This document shows, piece after piece, positions 35,001 to 46,630 of a stretch of 64,000 bases of DNA. Each line of letters opens with the position of its first letter. Within the stretch, counting starts at the first letter, position 1. The notes below the pieces were generated by a model. It was not told the DNA's origin. It did not search any database and saw only the letters and a list, made by a program, of their open reading frames with translations. A program made the position numbers and the translations under genes. Where the stretch lies: positions 1,240,001 to 1,304,000 of the forward strand of contig JAULSR010000008.1 of assembly GCA_030512295.1 (NCBI GenBank). Direction: 5' to 3'. Source of the stretch: Bombardia bombarda. Lineage: Eukaryota > Ascomycota > Sordariomycetes > Sordariales > Lasiosphaeriaceae.

Positions 35001-36980
35001 ATGCCCAACACTGTGGGAAGAACAATTCCGGGGAATATTTGGCGTGCAATGCTGGCCATCTTCGCACTTCTAGATACGGGGAAACTGGCGAAATATATCT
35101 GCATACGCGGAAAAGGCGTACTCGACAGCAGAACTGGCAAGGCGCTGGTCCTAGCCTTCGACTTCCCATCCGCTCTGCCAATCCCAACGGCTGGCCAGGA
35201 ACGTGCTCAATCGTAAAACACCTCGTCGTATTTGGCTCGGAACACGAGAGATCGACTAACAGATCCCTCGAACCGCTGCCAATCACGCAACTACCGAAAC
35301 AGAAAGGAGAGGGCCACAAAGGGGCTCCTCGCGGGACGTCGTATCGCTGCGAATCACGACGGCTAGCTTAATACCGCATGACCCACGGCGTCCCTGGGGA
35401 TCGCCCTGGGCGGCTTAACCGCTATGATACAGGAGCGCCATCTCCCCTTCCTCCGCGCCTTACATGGGCCCGCCCCTCCTCCTCCTCGTCCCGTTCTCGG
35501 AACTACCAATAGCAAGGCGATATCTGACCGAGCTGTTGCATACATGCGGCCGTCCCAGTCGCATCACCTTCCCCGGTCCGTATCGACTCAACGAAGGGCA
35601 AGGATCGCCCGTCATGCGCCAGGAGTCCAGACCCGTTGTCGGCGCCTCAGCTTCCTGCAGCGTAACTTACGAGCCAGCGGGAGTCCCGAGAGGCCGCGTC
35701 ATCTTGGGTCCGCCTTGTTCCCTCGTCTATTCCGCTGGCCTCGCTGCGCCAGACCGCCCTCCTCTTGCTCCTCGGAACCCGTCCCAATTGGACCGCCTCG
35801 TCAGGGTCCTGCCGTCGGCTCGGAGTCGACATCCCCGTCCGCTGTAACCCGAATCGCGGCGTGACTCAGAAATAGATCACTGTCGAATCAGCACGCTACC
35901 TGCCTCTCTTGTGACCAGTCTCCTGCATGCCTCGCCGCAGCTGCGCTGGCAGTCGGTCCGACTGCGACCAACAAGGCGTCAAGTCCGCAGACGGAAACAG
36001 CCCTCGCCATGCAGGAGAGGAGGCCTCCTGGTGTCTCCGCATTGACGCCTCGACACCTGCGGCATTTTTGTGACTGGTCAAGACAGGCAGGTCTTGCGGA
36101 TTGCGCCAAGGATCCACCGGGTAGACGTAGAGTCGGCCTCACGGACGAAGGGAACACGGCAGGCAGAGCGAGGGGCCGGAGGAGACCCAAGGTCAAACGT
36201 GTGAAACTCTTCGAGGTCTGTTCGTATAGGAATGCGGGCGGATTGTAATCGCTGGGGAGTAGAGTCGAGTTGAGGTCGTGGTCGAAATAGGCGGGAAGAC
36301 GGGGAGGTCTGAGACGGCGAGCGGTGCGAAGAGCAGCGCGCGGAAAAGAGCTGTACCAAGCGTGCGCGCCGCGTTGCGCGTGACGATTCGAGGACAGGGG
36401 AAGACAAGGGGTAAACGTATGTGGGTTGGCGAAACGAGCATCAGATAATCAGAGCGCCGGCGGGGGCGATATTGACCGGCGGGCACAATTGAGGAGGCGG
36501 GGAACGAACGAGCGAAGGGACGAGGGAGGGAGAATGTCGAGAGTACAAGACAGGGACGTCGGAGAGGAGGGGCTCTATTTATGCTGCGGGCGCGCTGGGC
36601 CATGCGAGCGGGGCGGTCTGACGCGGCGCCATGCCCGATCGGGAGGGGCGCTAAACCCGGCGCGCGCGACAGCGACTTCTCGATTACTGGTAAATAAGTT
36701 AGCCAAAACTGCTTGTTTTCGTTGCTTGCTTGCTAGCTTGTTTTCGTCGCTTGCTCGCGTAATGATTTGCATTAATTTATTTAAATACATGGCGAAAACA
36801 CCTACCTGCTTACCTGACTACCGCGCTATGTGTTACGCACACGCACATGCACATAGGCACGTACGCACGCACATAGACACTACACATGCTTCTAAGAGGA
36901 AAAAAGACATGCAAGTAGTAGGAAATAGGCGGTAAATCTCGTGATTTCGCGCTTTTAGGTGGCGCAGAAAGACCATACCC

Positions 36981-37070
36981 GACCAGACCAAACCAAACCA
37001 GACCAGACCAGACCAGACCAGACCAAACCAGACCAAACCAAACCAGACCAGACCAAACCAGACCAGACCA
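36981..37070. repeat. (CCAGA/CCAAA)n tract
   Basis: Eighteen or so tandem five-base units alternate CCAGA and CCAAA. The minus-strand reading VWSGLVWFGLVW is an artefact of the repeat. Confidence 0.9.
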
Positions 37071-37239
37071 GAGAAACACATTGACAGAGATAAAAGAGAA
37101 GGAAAAAGCGGAAAAAAAAGGTTTCTTTGCCGACGTCCGATCCGTCAATATGAGCTGAAAGAAAACATGAAGGGGCAAACATGAAGGGGCAAAATAAGAG
37201 GATGAGCAAAAATGGTAGCCATATGATGGCGAGGCTTTG

Positions 37240-37264
37240 GGTGTGTGTGTGTGTGTGTGTGTGT
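37240..37264. repeat. (GT)n microsatellite
   Basis: A pure dinucleotide run in the intergenic region. Confidence 0.95.
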
Positions 37265-37560
37265 ATCGCGCCTAGAAAATGTTTTTGAGCAAGATCTCCT
37301 CGTAACCCCAATTCCAACCCATACAGACACAACAAAACAGCAACAATCAACCATAGTTGCGATATTATCATCGAATATCGAAGGAAAAGATCAAACCCCG
37401 TGCCATTAGCTGCAAACCTCCCCCAGTATGTGAAGCGGGCAATAACCCGTGCATGCGATCCAACTCCCATTATACAATAATCTACCACTCCCTTGTTTTA
37501 AGTCAAGAAAAACGGGGTAAACACAAATAGTTTTTGAGATGGATAGGAGAAGAAGGAAGA

Positions 37561-37659
37561 AGGAGAAGAAGGAAAAAGGAGAAGAAGGAAAAAGGAGAAG
37601 AAGGAAAAAGGAGAAGAAGGAAAAAGGAGAAGAAGGAAAAAGGAGAAGAAGGAAAAAGG
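37561..37659. repeat. 16-bp polypurine minisatellite
   Basis: Six units of AGGAGAAGAAGGAAAA lie about 170 bp past the PalI stop codon. The plus strand is almost all purine. Confidence 0.9.
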
Positions 37660-37831
37660 TTAGCAACATGTGACATAAAAAAACAACTCGCTAGGTCTGT
37701 TTGTCCCTAGAAGGAGCTGCGCTCACCCTCGAAAGTAACAAAGAGTCGAACCACACACAACAGCTGCTGATCCGTGACCACTAAGGAGGGACACGCTAGG
37801 GACGGCGGGCGTTGCGTGCCCTTCCCCTTCA

Positions 37832-40126
37832 CTAGAGAGGTCCGGCTGGGTAGGCGCTCTCTGATACCATGGCGGAGCCACCTTTCTTCCTTGGCGGGCT
37901 CCCGCGAGAGGGGAGCTGGAAATATGGGTTTGAGTTGAACAGCATGTCGGCCTGCTGGTTGTTGTTGACTGGCCGTCGGCCTCTCACATTGCCCCCGTAA
38001 CCGCCCAGCATGGCCGGTGGTGGCGCTTGGTTCCAGCGGGGGTTGATGCCTCGCTGAGAGATGGAAGTGAAGCTTGAGCGCTCAGATTCTGCCGGGCTGC
38101 GCGCGCCCTGTGGAATATCCTCATACGAGTCAGTTGACGGCAGGGGGGTAGGTGGTGGCGTCAATCTGCGGAGAATGGGAACGTCGTCAAAGCGGGGGTC
38201 TACGTCTTCGTAATATCCATCACCACCACCACTCGGCGCGGGCTGTTGTCGTGGAGGGGCGGGACTTCTGCGGCTGACGGGCATGTCTGTGGTCCGGCCA
38301 GGGGCATACACGGGTGAAGGCACACCTGGAGAGTTTCTGACTGGTCCTTGGTTCCAAGCCTGTCTCGGCGGCACATATGTACTTCTGTGACTATAAGTTA
38401 GCAAAATGTCTTGTTCATCGAAGATTCGCATCGTGCGTTGGGAGGCTTCCTTACTCTTCAGAGCTGTATCTGCTATCCCGATCTCCAGTGGACATACGCG
38501 CCTGCTGCATAGCCAGCATTCCAGCAACATCGACGTCGCTGTCCCGGATACCATACGGTCCATAGCCCTGAGGCCGAGGCGTCTGTGTCCGTGCCAGGTT
38601 GGAATTATCCATCTCTACGGCCTCTCTAGTGGGAATGCCGTCGTCGATTCCTGGAAGCGGGGGAGGAGACTCAGCCCGTGCCAGACCATCCATTCCCGGA
38701 GTGTAGGCATCGTAGCGCTCAGTTGCAACGCTGGGCGTCGACTGATTCATATAGCCAGAAGCAGATGGTGGACCGGGAGATGGCTGCCTGGCACCGTACG
38801 GCCCGGGTCCGTATGCTGCTGCCGCTCCGGGCGAAGGTCTCCTGTCGTATGGGCCCGGCGCCGAATGATAACTTGGCGGTGGGAATGTCCGTCCGCGTCG
38901 CATCGCTAGCCCCCCAGAACCACGTGGCGGAGGGCCGTAGCCTCCTCTGTTCCCTGGCGGCGGTCCGTAACCTCCTCGACCTTGAGGGCCGCCGTATCCA
39001 CCTCGTCCGTTGGGCGGGGGAGCTGAAGCGTACCCATAATAGCCACCTCTCCCAGGTCCGGCATACCCACCGCCACGTCCGCGGTACCCCGCTGGTCCTG
39101 GCGGCATGCCTCCTCTTCCCCTCATATTCATGCGCTCCATAGAGGGATCTCTCCGCACGGCGGCGTACCCGTCCTGCGGCGGCAAAGCATTCCCGTACTG
39201 GTCCCTGGAAAGTAGAGTGTTGGACAATGATCGTAGTGGCATATTGCCCTTGGGTGTGAGTGCTGGGTCACTTGTCAAGGTATTCGAGGATCTATCAGCC
39301 GGGGTCATTAATGTGAGGGGGATCCCCTCATCGCTGCTTTGATCATCCTTCTTCTCGAACGAAGCAAATTCGGGTAGAGTATCCGGCCTGCCATTGGCAC
39401 CGCTAATCATTGGAACGGTTGGCTGTGCTGCATGAACAGGGCTGACAGCGGCGGTTTGTTGGTTCTGTCGGTTGTAATAGTTCTCGCCGCTCATTTCAGC
39501 ATTCGCAGCAATTCGCTTCTGCCTCGCCTTCTTGCCGACAACAGTTCTTCGCATGGCGCACGAAACCAAACCGCTGATGGCGACCAGTATGGTAGCCGCA
39601 AGAACAATGTATGACCCCCAGGCCAAGTGAGGAACAAAGAGCAGAATGTCGATAAGGAAAGCTAAGAGGCAGACGACAAAGTTGACGATGCTGACAATGA
39701 AGACCATGAGTAGGTACCTGGCCGAATGCGAAGGCGAGCGTAAATGGGCGATGACAGCAAGAACAAACATGGCCAAGGTGAGGAAAGCTGCGACCGGATG
39801 GATAATGAGAAGAGCCGAAAGAGTAGACCGGGTTTGGGGCGAAAGATTGAAGTCTGATGGGTCCTCGGACTTGATGATACCTAGAGCCAGCAGTGTCAGC
39901 CATCTGCTGCGCAAAGTGAAGTAGTCAGGAGCGACTTACGAGCATCGTAACCGATCTCTATTGGGCTGCAGCCAGTAGATGTGCAGTACCCAAAGACGCC
40001 GAAATCATCCCCCCCGAAGCTGCAGAGTGGGACAGCCTTGATGATTGGCGTCGAAAGGACCGCCAGTAAGAGCAGGCAGAATGCTGAGAACAGCAACACC
40101 GACAACGGTGTCGCTGGGCGTAACAT
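37832..40126 (-). CDS. palI: PalI/Rim9 pH-response membrane protein
   Basis: Three exons (40126-39940, 39880-38455, 38390-37832) with 59- and 64-nt GT-AG introns encode 723 aa. The N-terminus MLRPATPLSVLLFSAFCLLL is a signal-anchor or first membrane helix. A Cys-containing extracellular loop (CSFGGDDFGVFGYC) is followed by three more hydrophobic helices (SALLIIHPVAAFLTLAMFVL, RYLLMVFIVSIVNFVVCLLA, GSYIVLAATILVAISGLVSC). This four-helix SUR7/PalI layout with a very long cytoplasmic tail is typical of PalI, a plasma-membrane helper of the PalH/Rim21 ambient-pH sensor in the PacC pathway. The tail is Gly/Pro/Arg-rich (RGRGGGYAGPGRGG) and disordered, with the conserved motif DDVPILRRLTPPP near the end. 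Introns join smoothly and no lesion is visible. Confidence 0.88.
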
Positions 40127-41373
40127 GTTGAAGAATATCTCTGAATAGTACCGTCGCTGAGAAGGGAGGTTGCGATGGAGGGAAGTAGAGAGAAGGGCTC
40201 GACAAAAACATATGGGTTGTTGCGATGTAGGAGCGTGGTCCGAGACTGTCAAGGTCGGGGGAGAAGGACGGGGAGATCGTTGTTGTTCGTGAGGGTTGTG
40301 TATCGGCCCACGCCTGAAATGAAGACTCGTCGCTCGGTCGCCCTTGTTGGTTTGGCGAGGTGAGACAAGATGTGATTAGGTGCTCAGAGATGGGGCGTTG
40401 TGTATGCGCGGTAGGGCGTGGAGACAATGGGTCATGGAATTGGTTCAGACGCTGCGTCGATAGGGCGCTCCGACCAGCAGTTCTCCGTAGTAGGAAAATC
40501 AATTGCGAATTGGGATCAGCAAATGGGATTTGTTGGTACCGTTGTCGCCGTCGTCGCCGTCGTCGCCGTCGTCAACATCAGCCCGAGCCAATGCACGATT
40601 AGCGGCCTCAGGAAACCACGGCGGAGAGGAAGTGGTTTGCTCGCGACGCAATGCGATGCAATGGTGAGTGATGTTGGCAGAGGTCAAAGACGAGCCTGTC
40701 CATGGGGGTGTGCTGCTCTTGGCCCTGAATTTATGCCCAGGAACCTCCCACCTAGGTGCTAACACGGCCCACCAGAACCCACTAGGAAAGTGGGTAGCAA
40801 GGCCCACTGTGATGCAAAACGCAGGTCACCAGAAGCCAGCCACTTACCCGTAGAATGGTACCCGCCCCCACAATCTATGGACGGCAAGCCAGGGTCAATG
40901 AAAAGCTTCGACACGACAGAGGGGGAAATTGAACCATCAGATACGGGATACCGCCGACGCGACTGATTGATAGCTTTGCAGTGAGAGAGCTAGGTAGCTA
41001 AGCTCATTGGTGCCGATGTCTTCCAGGCTATAAAATGCTTATCTAGAAAGTTTTTAGCTTCCTCCAAGTACCGTCCCTTTGTCTCCTCTATCGCGCATCT
41101 TACTGGTTCACATGTGCTATGTTCAGCCACCAAACCCACAAACTGCTTATTTCAATGACGAGAGCAGCCCCCTATGTCAAAGTCTATTTTCTCTTGGGCT
41201 CTGGGGGAAGGTGCTCGTGAATGGCTGGACAATGACGCAGAGACTATTCGTGATTAGGGGCTTAGGATGGCTGTAGCCAAGGTGGATTTAAGGTGTCGCT
41301 GTCACTCAGGTCGATCCTTTCTAATGACTCATGACGACGCCTCCGTCTACTGCAGCCCGTGTTTTCCTTCCTT

Positions 41374-41424
41374 CTGTCAGTCATGCAAATCTGTCAGTCG
41401 TGCAAATCTGTCAGTCATGCAAAT
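41374..41424. repeat. 17-bp direct repeat, 3 units
   Basis: CTGTCAGTCATGCAAAT occurs three times in tandem with one mismatch. Each unit contains ATGCAAAT. Confidence 0.9.
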
Positions 41425-43136
41425 CAGCCAATGGCTAGGTGCAATCACGGCCTGCGTCTTTGATTTATTCGGTCTACACTTGCTGGATCCAGCAGGTCGG
41501 GAAGCACGAATCTGTGGGAAGACGCAGGTGGGTTTTTGGCTATGAGTCTGGTCTAGGCTAGGAGTCTGGTCTAGACCTTGGGCTCTCTCAAATCGGCTTG
41601 GAACGGACCACGGCCAGCACATGACCTTGTTACCTTGTTTTGCTCTCACACTTTGAGCTGTTTTGATCGCTCTCTGGAATGAGGAGAGGAGGCTGTGCAG
41701 CGCGCAATTACGATACACGATGATGTTTTGATTTGCCAGTCGATTGATTTCACAGTCGCGTCATAGTTGGCTACAAGATGATGCTGAGGGGATACAGGTA
41801 TTGGCGGAGAGAGCTTGCAATGGTGACGCAGGTGAACAAGTTTGTGTTTCGATGCCTGCGGTTCTTCACGCCACGGAGCTTTTGATACCCGGATGACAAG
41901 CTTTTTGGGTTGCTCATTACTGTGCACTGGTCATCAGTTGATATTGCGACTTTGACTTTTGTTCTTTTCGGAACCAGGCCGAGTTTGGCTCCTGGGTCTC
42001 GCTACCTAGTGTACATTTCACTCGGCAGACGTTCTAATTAGCAGTATCAGTGTCATGATTTGCCGATAGGGAAATCCCGAAACGTGGCATTGTAGGTACC
42101 TGGGGTAGGACCGCATCTGCTCTCATCTGCTCTCATCTGCTATTTTGTACGACATTCTAGCCGCTACTTCGTGATCACGGGTGCTTGTTATTTTGAGGCC
42201 AATGTGGAGTGGAAAAGGCATGGCTTATCTTCAAATGGTCATAGACGCTTTTCATCGATCAGCAATGAGTGCTGGTCACGTACCGAAGCATAACGTTTGA
42301 GAACAGGGACAAGCCCGGCTCGCTGCTGGAACTAGGGCGCGACTTGGCATACCCGCAATCAGACAGAGAGGAGCGCCGTAGCGAGCTATCTCTTGGTTTC
42401 AGAACCTTGGGATCCGTGATCTGCAAACGCATTCCAATTCTTCAGATCTTCAGGTTCCAGACAAGCTGGCAAGCTCTTCCCAAGGATCTGGCCTGCATCC
42501 TGGGTTTGGTTTGCATCTTGGGTCTGCATCCAGGTGGTTTCGCGCGATGCTATTCATCTCACCTTCTTTATTGTAAATAGGCCAAAAGAGTTGAAAGGCC
42601 CATTTTTCCAGGCGGCGAATGCGGAATGAGGACCAACATAGTGCCTGTTTTATTTCCGTCTTTCTTCTTGAAATCCAGCGGCGGTCCATTTCGTTGCCCC
42701 GATGGATTGATCGGTGCGAATAAGCCCGACCGACCCGAGCGTCCCCGGAGTTTAGGTACCTTGATGCATCCATGCATGCCACTCCAAGCCTGTAAGCTAG
42801 CGCTGCTTACAGCCGGCAAAAGACGGGTCTGTCAGTCTGTCAGTCTGTCAGCCAGGCACTCGTCGTCATTGAGCCGCCATCCTTTTTTCTCCATGTCAAT
42901 TAATGCTGCCAGTTAGCTCGCCGCTCCTTTCTCTCCTCTCGCCGCTTACATTCCCTCACACGTATCATACGTATGTATGCATTCACCCGATCGCCAATCT
43001 CGCGCTCCTTTTGCTCCTCTTGCTCCTCGATAAGGAAACCGGGCAGGGAAGGGCCCAGGAACAGCGCCCAAAACCCGCTACTCCTTCCGCCTGGGTAGGT
43101 AGGTAGGTAGCTCGGTAGGTAGGCAGGCAGGTAGAA

Positions 43137-43188
43137 AGAAGAAAAAGAAGAAAACGAAGAAAAAGAAGAAAAAGAAGAAAAAGACACA
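43137..43188. repeat. Purine repeat in kinase leader
   Basis: AAGAAAAAGAAG units end six bases before the ATG at 43194, so they lie in the 5' UTR or core promoter. Confidence 0.85.
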
Positions 43189-43193
43189 AAATC

Positions 43194-45432
43194 ATGTGGC
43201 GTCACAACTTGGCGGAAGCAGTGGCAGCAGCAAGACGGTCGTCATCATCGTCATCGTCGTTGTCGTTGTCGTTGTCGTTGTCAACACTCAGCCAATGTAG
43301 CCGCAGCCGCAGCCGCTATGCACAATCAACAACACCAATATCTCAGACCCTCACTCAAACCTCCCACCGCTTCCTATCCTCAACAACACGCCTACGCTCG
43401 CCAAACGGCAGCAGCAGCGGCAGCAGCAGCGGCAGCAGCAGCGGCAGCAGCAGCGGCGGCCGCTTCGAGCCGCTCCGCCCGCCCTCCCCCGCCTCCCTCG
43501 GCGCCCCGCGCCCCGCGCGGAGCTTCCGGCGCACGCAAAGATGGGGCCGTCGCCTCGTCATCTTCTCGGCCCTGCTGGGCGCCGCCTACCTCGTCGACCG
43601 CCAAGTGTACGCCTCGGGCATCGGGCGGTCGCTGCGCACCTTTGGCACCGGCCTGCTCGTCGCGGCCGACTACAAGATCAACTTCCGGCCCACGCCGCTG
43701 CCGCTGATCGGCGCCGGCGACGGCGGCATCCCGGACCTGCACAAGCGCAACGCCGAGCGCCTGTCCGAGCTGCTGCGGCACAATGGGGGCTTGTATCTCA
43801 AGATCGGCCAGGCGATCGCGATGCAGAGCGCGGTGCTGCCGCCCGAGTTCCAGCGCATGTTTGCGCGCATGTTTGACGACGCGCCGCAGGACACGTGGGG
43901 GGAGGTGGAGAAGGTGGTGAGGGATGACTTTGGCGGGAGGAGTGTGGAGGAGGTGTTTGGGGTCAGCTTCGCGGGGGTCGAGGGGAAGGGGGTCATGGAG
44001 AGGACGGCGAGGGCGAGCGCGTCGGTTGCGCAGGTGCATTGGGCGCGGCTGCCGGATGGGAGGGAGGTGGCGGTTAAGATCCAGAAGCCCGAGATTGAGA
44101 AGCAGATTGGGTGGGATTTGTGGGCGTTCAAGTGAGTTGGCTCTGGTTGTCTATGCCGTTTTTCTTTTGTGGGCGGGCGCCGGTTTACTGACTGTGGGTT
44201 CTTGTTCTTGTGCATAGGGTGGTGACCAAGGTCTATACGTATTGGTTCGATCTGCCATTATACAGCCTGGTGCCCTTCATCACGGAGCGCTTGATGCTCG
44301 AGACGGACTTTGAGAACGAGGCCAAGAACTCGGAGCTGATGCGCCAGCTCGTCAATGACGAGCCGAGCTTGCGGGGGCGCGTCTACGTGCCCCCTGTCTA
44401 CCATGAGCTGAGCTCGCGGCGGGTACTCACGACGGAGTGGATTGAGGGCATCCGGCTTTGGGATAAGGAGGCAATGACCAAGCCTTGGCTGGGAGGCCAC
44501 GGGAAGGGGTCGGTAGGAGTACATGGCGCGCAGCTGGACCCTCCCGACATGGGGGCCATCCGCCGCGAGCTGCGCGAGAACCCGAACAGCCAATCACTGA
44601 AACCGGAGCGGACGGAGTGGAAGGGACGTCACGGCAAGGGGGGCTCGGGCTGTCTACCAAAGAAGTCATGACCACCATGGTCGACCTCTTCTCCGCCCAG
44701 ATATTCAAGTGGGGCGTAGTGCACTGCGACCCGCACCCGGGCAACATCTTCATCAGGCGGCTGCCCAGTGGCATGCCCGAGCTGGTGCTGATCGACCACG
44801 GGCTGTATGTCTACATGACGGACAAATTCAGGCACGAGTATGGTGTTTTCTGGAAGGCGCTGCTGACGTTCGACAACAAGAGGATCGGCGAGATCACGGA
44901 GGAGTGGGGCATCAAGGCGGCCGACCTCTTTGCCTCAGCCACCCTCCTGCGGCCGTACGAGGGCGGCGACGGCAGCTTCCGGGACAAGATGGTCCGGGGC
45001 ATGGACGGCATGACGGCGAGCCAGCGGAGCTACGAGATGCAGCAGCGCATGAAGCAGGGGATCCGCGACGTGCTGGCCGACGAGGACAAGTGGCCCAAGG
45101 AGCTCGTGTTCATCGGGCGCAACATGCGCATCGTGCAGGGCAACAACCAGTACATGGGCTCGCCCGTCAACCGGGTCAAGATGATGGGCGAGTGGGCGAG
45201 CCGCAGCCTGTTTGAGGACCGCAACCTGCCGCTGCGCGAGCGGCTGGCCAACATGTGGCAGCATGCCGTGTTCAAGGCGGTGCTGACGCTGACGGACGTG
45301 GCGTTTTATTTCTTCAAGATCAGGCAGTGGCTCGGGAGGGGAGGGGGCATGGAGGACGAGGTGGAGGCGCGGATGAAGGATATGGCCAAGGACTTTGGGG
45401 TGGAGTTGCAGCATGATCTGTTTGAAGGTTAG
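43194..45432 (+). CDS. MCP2: ABC1/UbiB-family mitochondrial atypical kinase (Mcp2/ADCK1-like), frameshifted
   Basis: Exon 1 (43194-44131), an 86-nt GT-AG intron, and exon 2 (44218-45432). The N-terminus MWRHNLAEAVAAARRSSSSS is Arg/Ser-rich and acid-free, like a mitochondrial presequence, and is followed by a hydrophobic segment (LVIFSALLGAAYLVDRQVYA). The core holds the family KxGQ motif LYLKIGQAIAMQS, the Lys of REVAVKIQKPE, HCDPHPGNIFIRR (catalytic) and LIDHGLYVYM (DFG equivalent). These proteins act at the inner mitochondrial membrane in lipid/coenzyme Q homeostasis. The exon sum is 2,153 nt, one short of a multiple of three. The missing base is at the G6 run 44,638-44,643: adding one G joins ERTEWKGRHGKGG to LGLSTKEVMTTMVDLFSAQ and gives 717 aa. 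I treat it as a real gene with a base-call error. Mcp2/Cqd2-type is likelier than Coq8. Confidence 0.83.
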
Positions 45433-46182
45433 ATGGGGGGGGGGTTGAGTCGAGCTGGGAGCGAGGGTGGTTTTGTTAATGTGGAGTGGAGGATGCGTGT
45501 AGATAGCTTAAAAGAGCATTGCTGCTCTGCAGTTCGGTGGTGTGGTGTGGTGTGGTGTGGTGTGGCTGGGCTGTATTGTCATTTGTACTATTAGGAGTAG
45601 AGCACCCATCTAGATGCTCTCATGTAGATGGATACCTAGAGGAGGTGGACTTATCCACACAAAGATTGGCGTTGGTGGGGGATGGTGTATTGTAGACGAC
45701 TCTATACTCCATATTTAAACTGAACACGGTGCTGCACGCTCCGGGAATGGCGCCCTCCCCCACCTCTCCTCATTTGGTTTAGCGCGGCCCCTCCATCGTC
45801 CCGTGCGACTCTGCGTCATTGCGCCTGGCATACTCTTGACCTTCTGTCTTCGATCTCGCATTCACCACCATCACAATTGCACCAGCTATGCACCGTGGCG
45901 GCCGCACTTTTGATCCTTCATTTCGGCTACGCCTCATCCGTTCTTGTAGAAGCTTCTGTAGATAGATGAATTGATTCTTTACCTTGTACATGCAGTAAAT
46001 ATTCATACAAATGTGTGTTGTTATAAAGAACTCAATCGCGCAGTAATTGACAGTTTGCTGCGATGCGACCGGTGGTTGCAATGCGCCAGGTGCGCTATAA
46101 ATTTAGTGGTGTTGGCTGGTCAAAAATCCAGATTTTTTCCCCTTACCTGACATGGGGGGTTTTTTTTCGCCCGCAACCACAG
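45433..46182. other. Intergenic at the edge of the repeat block
   Basis: This is the kinase 3' flank with a GTGTG repeat at about 45,537-45,563. No gene is seen. Composition is still ordinary. Confidence 0.45.
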
Positions 46183-46276
46183 TAGTTCGTGGGGTACTAG
46201 TGCCTTGGCGCCAAGGCACTAGCACGTGACATGTAGTGTAGAGCTCCTTAGTCAACCTATTAGTCAGGTTGTTTGA
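46183..46276 (+). mobile_element. Partial copy of the short TIR element, copy 2
   Basis: GTAGTTCGTGGGGTACTAG and the palindromic core GTGCCTTGGCGCCAAGGCAC match copy 1, followed by a version of its AGCTCCTTAGTCA segment. Both terminal repeats are absent. The DNA from 46,277 to 46,427 encodes a short peptide (SRIPLSQLKRSTLDLFEVWK) that I could not assign. Confidence 0.65.
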
Positions 46277-46427
46277 CGGCTCCCACTATACGCACTCCCG
46301 AGTGCGCGTTAGTCAGCAGAATTCCGCTTAGTCAACTAAAAAGGTCAACTCTCGACTTATTCGAAGTTTGGAAGTCGATCTACCTTGCGTTAAAAAACCA
46401 ACTCGCAGAGCTAAAGGCAAATCAGGC

Positions 46428-46630
46428 TGTAAGGACATCCCCAAGCACATGCCAGAGCATCCCCAAGCACATGCCAGTTATCCCACCAACTATGTATATA
46501 AACAGCGGCCCTCGCCCACCTTCCTTTACGAGGGCCAGGTTAAAGTCTTACGCCAATACCAGTCATTGCTCGCCTTCCCAGTTATCTTCATTGTGACCAC
46601 CTTGATCAGGCGTACCTGCCTTCTCTTACA
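46428..46630 (+). repeat. LTR of chromodomain Ty3/gypsy element, copy A
   Basis: The 203-bp sequence starts TGTAAGGACATCC and ends CTTCTCTTACA. Related LTRs lie at 48,377, 59,170 and 60,143. This copy keeps CpA sites and carries a TATATAAACAG promoter-like box. It has one unit of an internal 25-bp repeat. It is far less mutated than the others. Confidence 0.85.

Larger units (their letters stand above)
35001..37831. other. Intergenic with repeats, no gene seen
   Basis: About 2.8 kb. Many overlapping GC-rich open frames lack family resemblance. It includes the CCAGA tract, a (GT)n run at 37,240-37,264 and a purine minisatellite before the PalI 3' end. Confidence 0.45.
40127..43193. other. Long intergenic region, no gene seen
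   Basis: About 3 kb upstream of both flanking genes (divergent). It includes a 17-bp triplication at 41,374-41,424 (CTGTCAGTCATGCAAAT), an 8-bp GTCTGTCA repeat at 42,827-42,851, a GGTAGGTA tract at 43,094-43,134 and an AAGAAGAAAA tract at 43,137-43,188 immediately before the kinase ATG. No protein family is recognised. Confidence 0.45.

Noticed and set aside
36833..37178. Membrane-like protein VWSGLVWFGLVW on the minus strand
   Set aside because: Artefact of the CCAGA/CCAAA repeat.
43392..44039. 215-codon minus-strand ORF
   Set aside because: Antisense of the UbiB-type kinase exon; Ala-run from the AGCAGCGGC repeat.
46277..46427. Possible transposase fragment between TIR copy 2 and LTR A
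   Set aside because: The peptide (SRIPLSQLKRSTLDLFEVWK) is short and I could not match it to a family; not listed as a gene.
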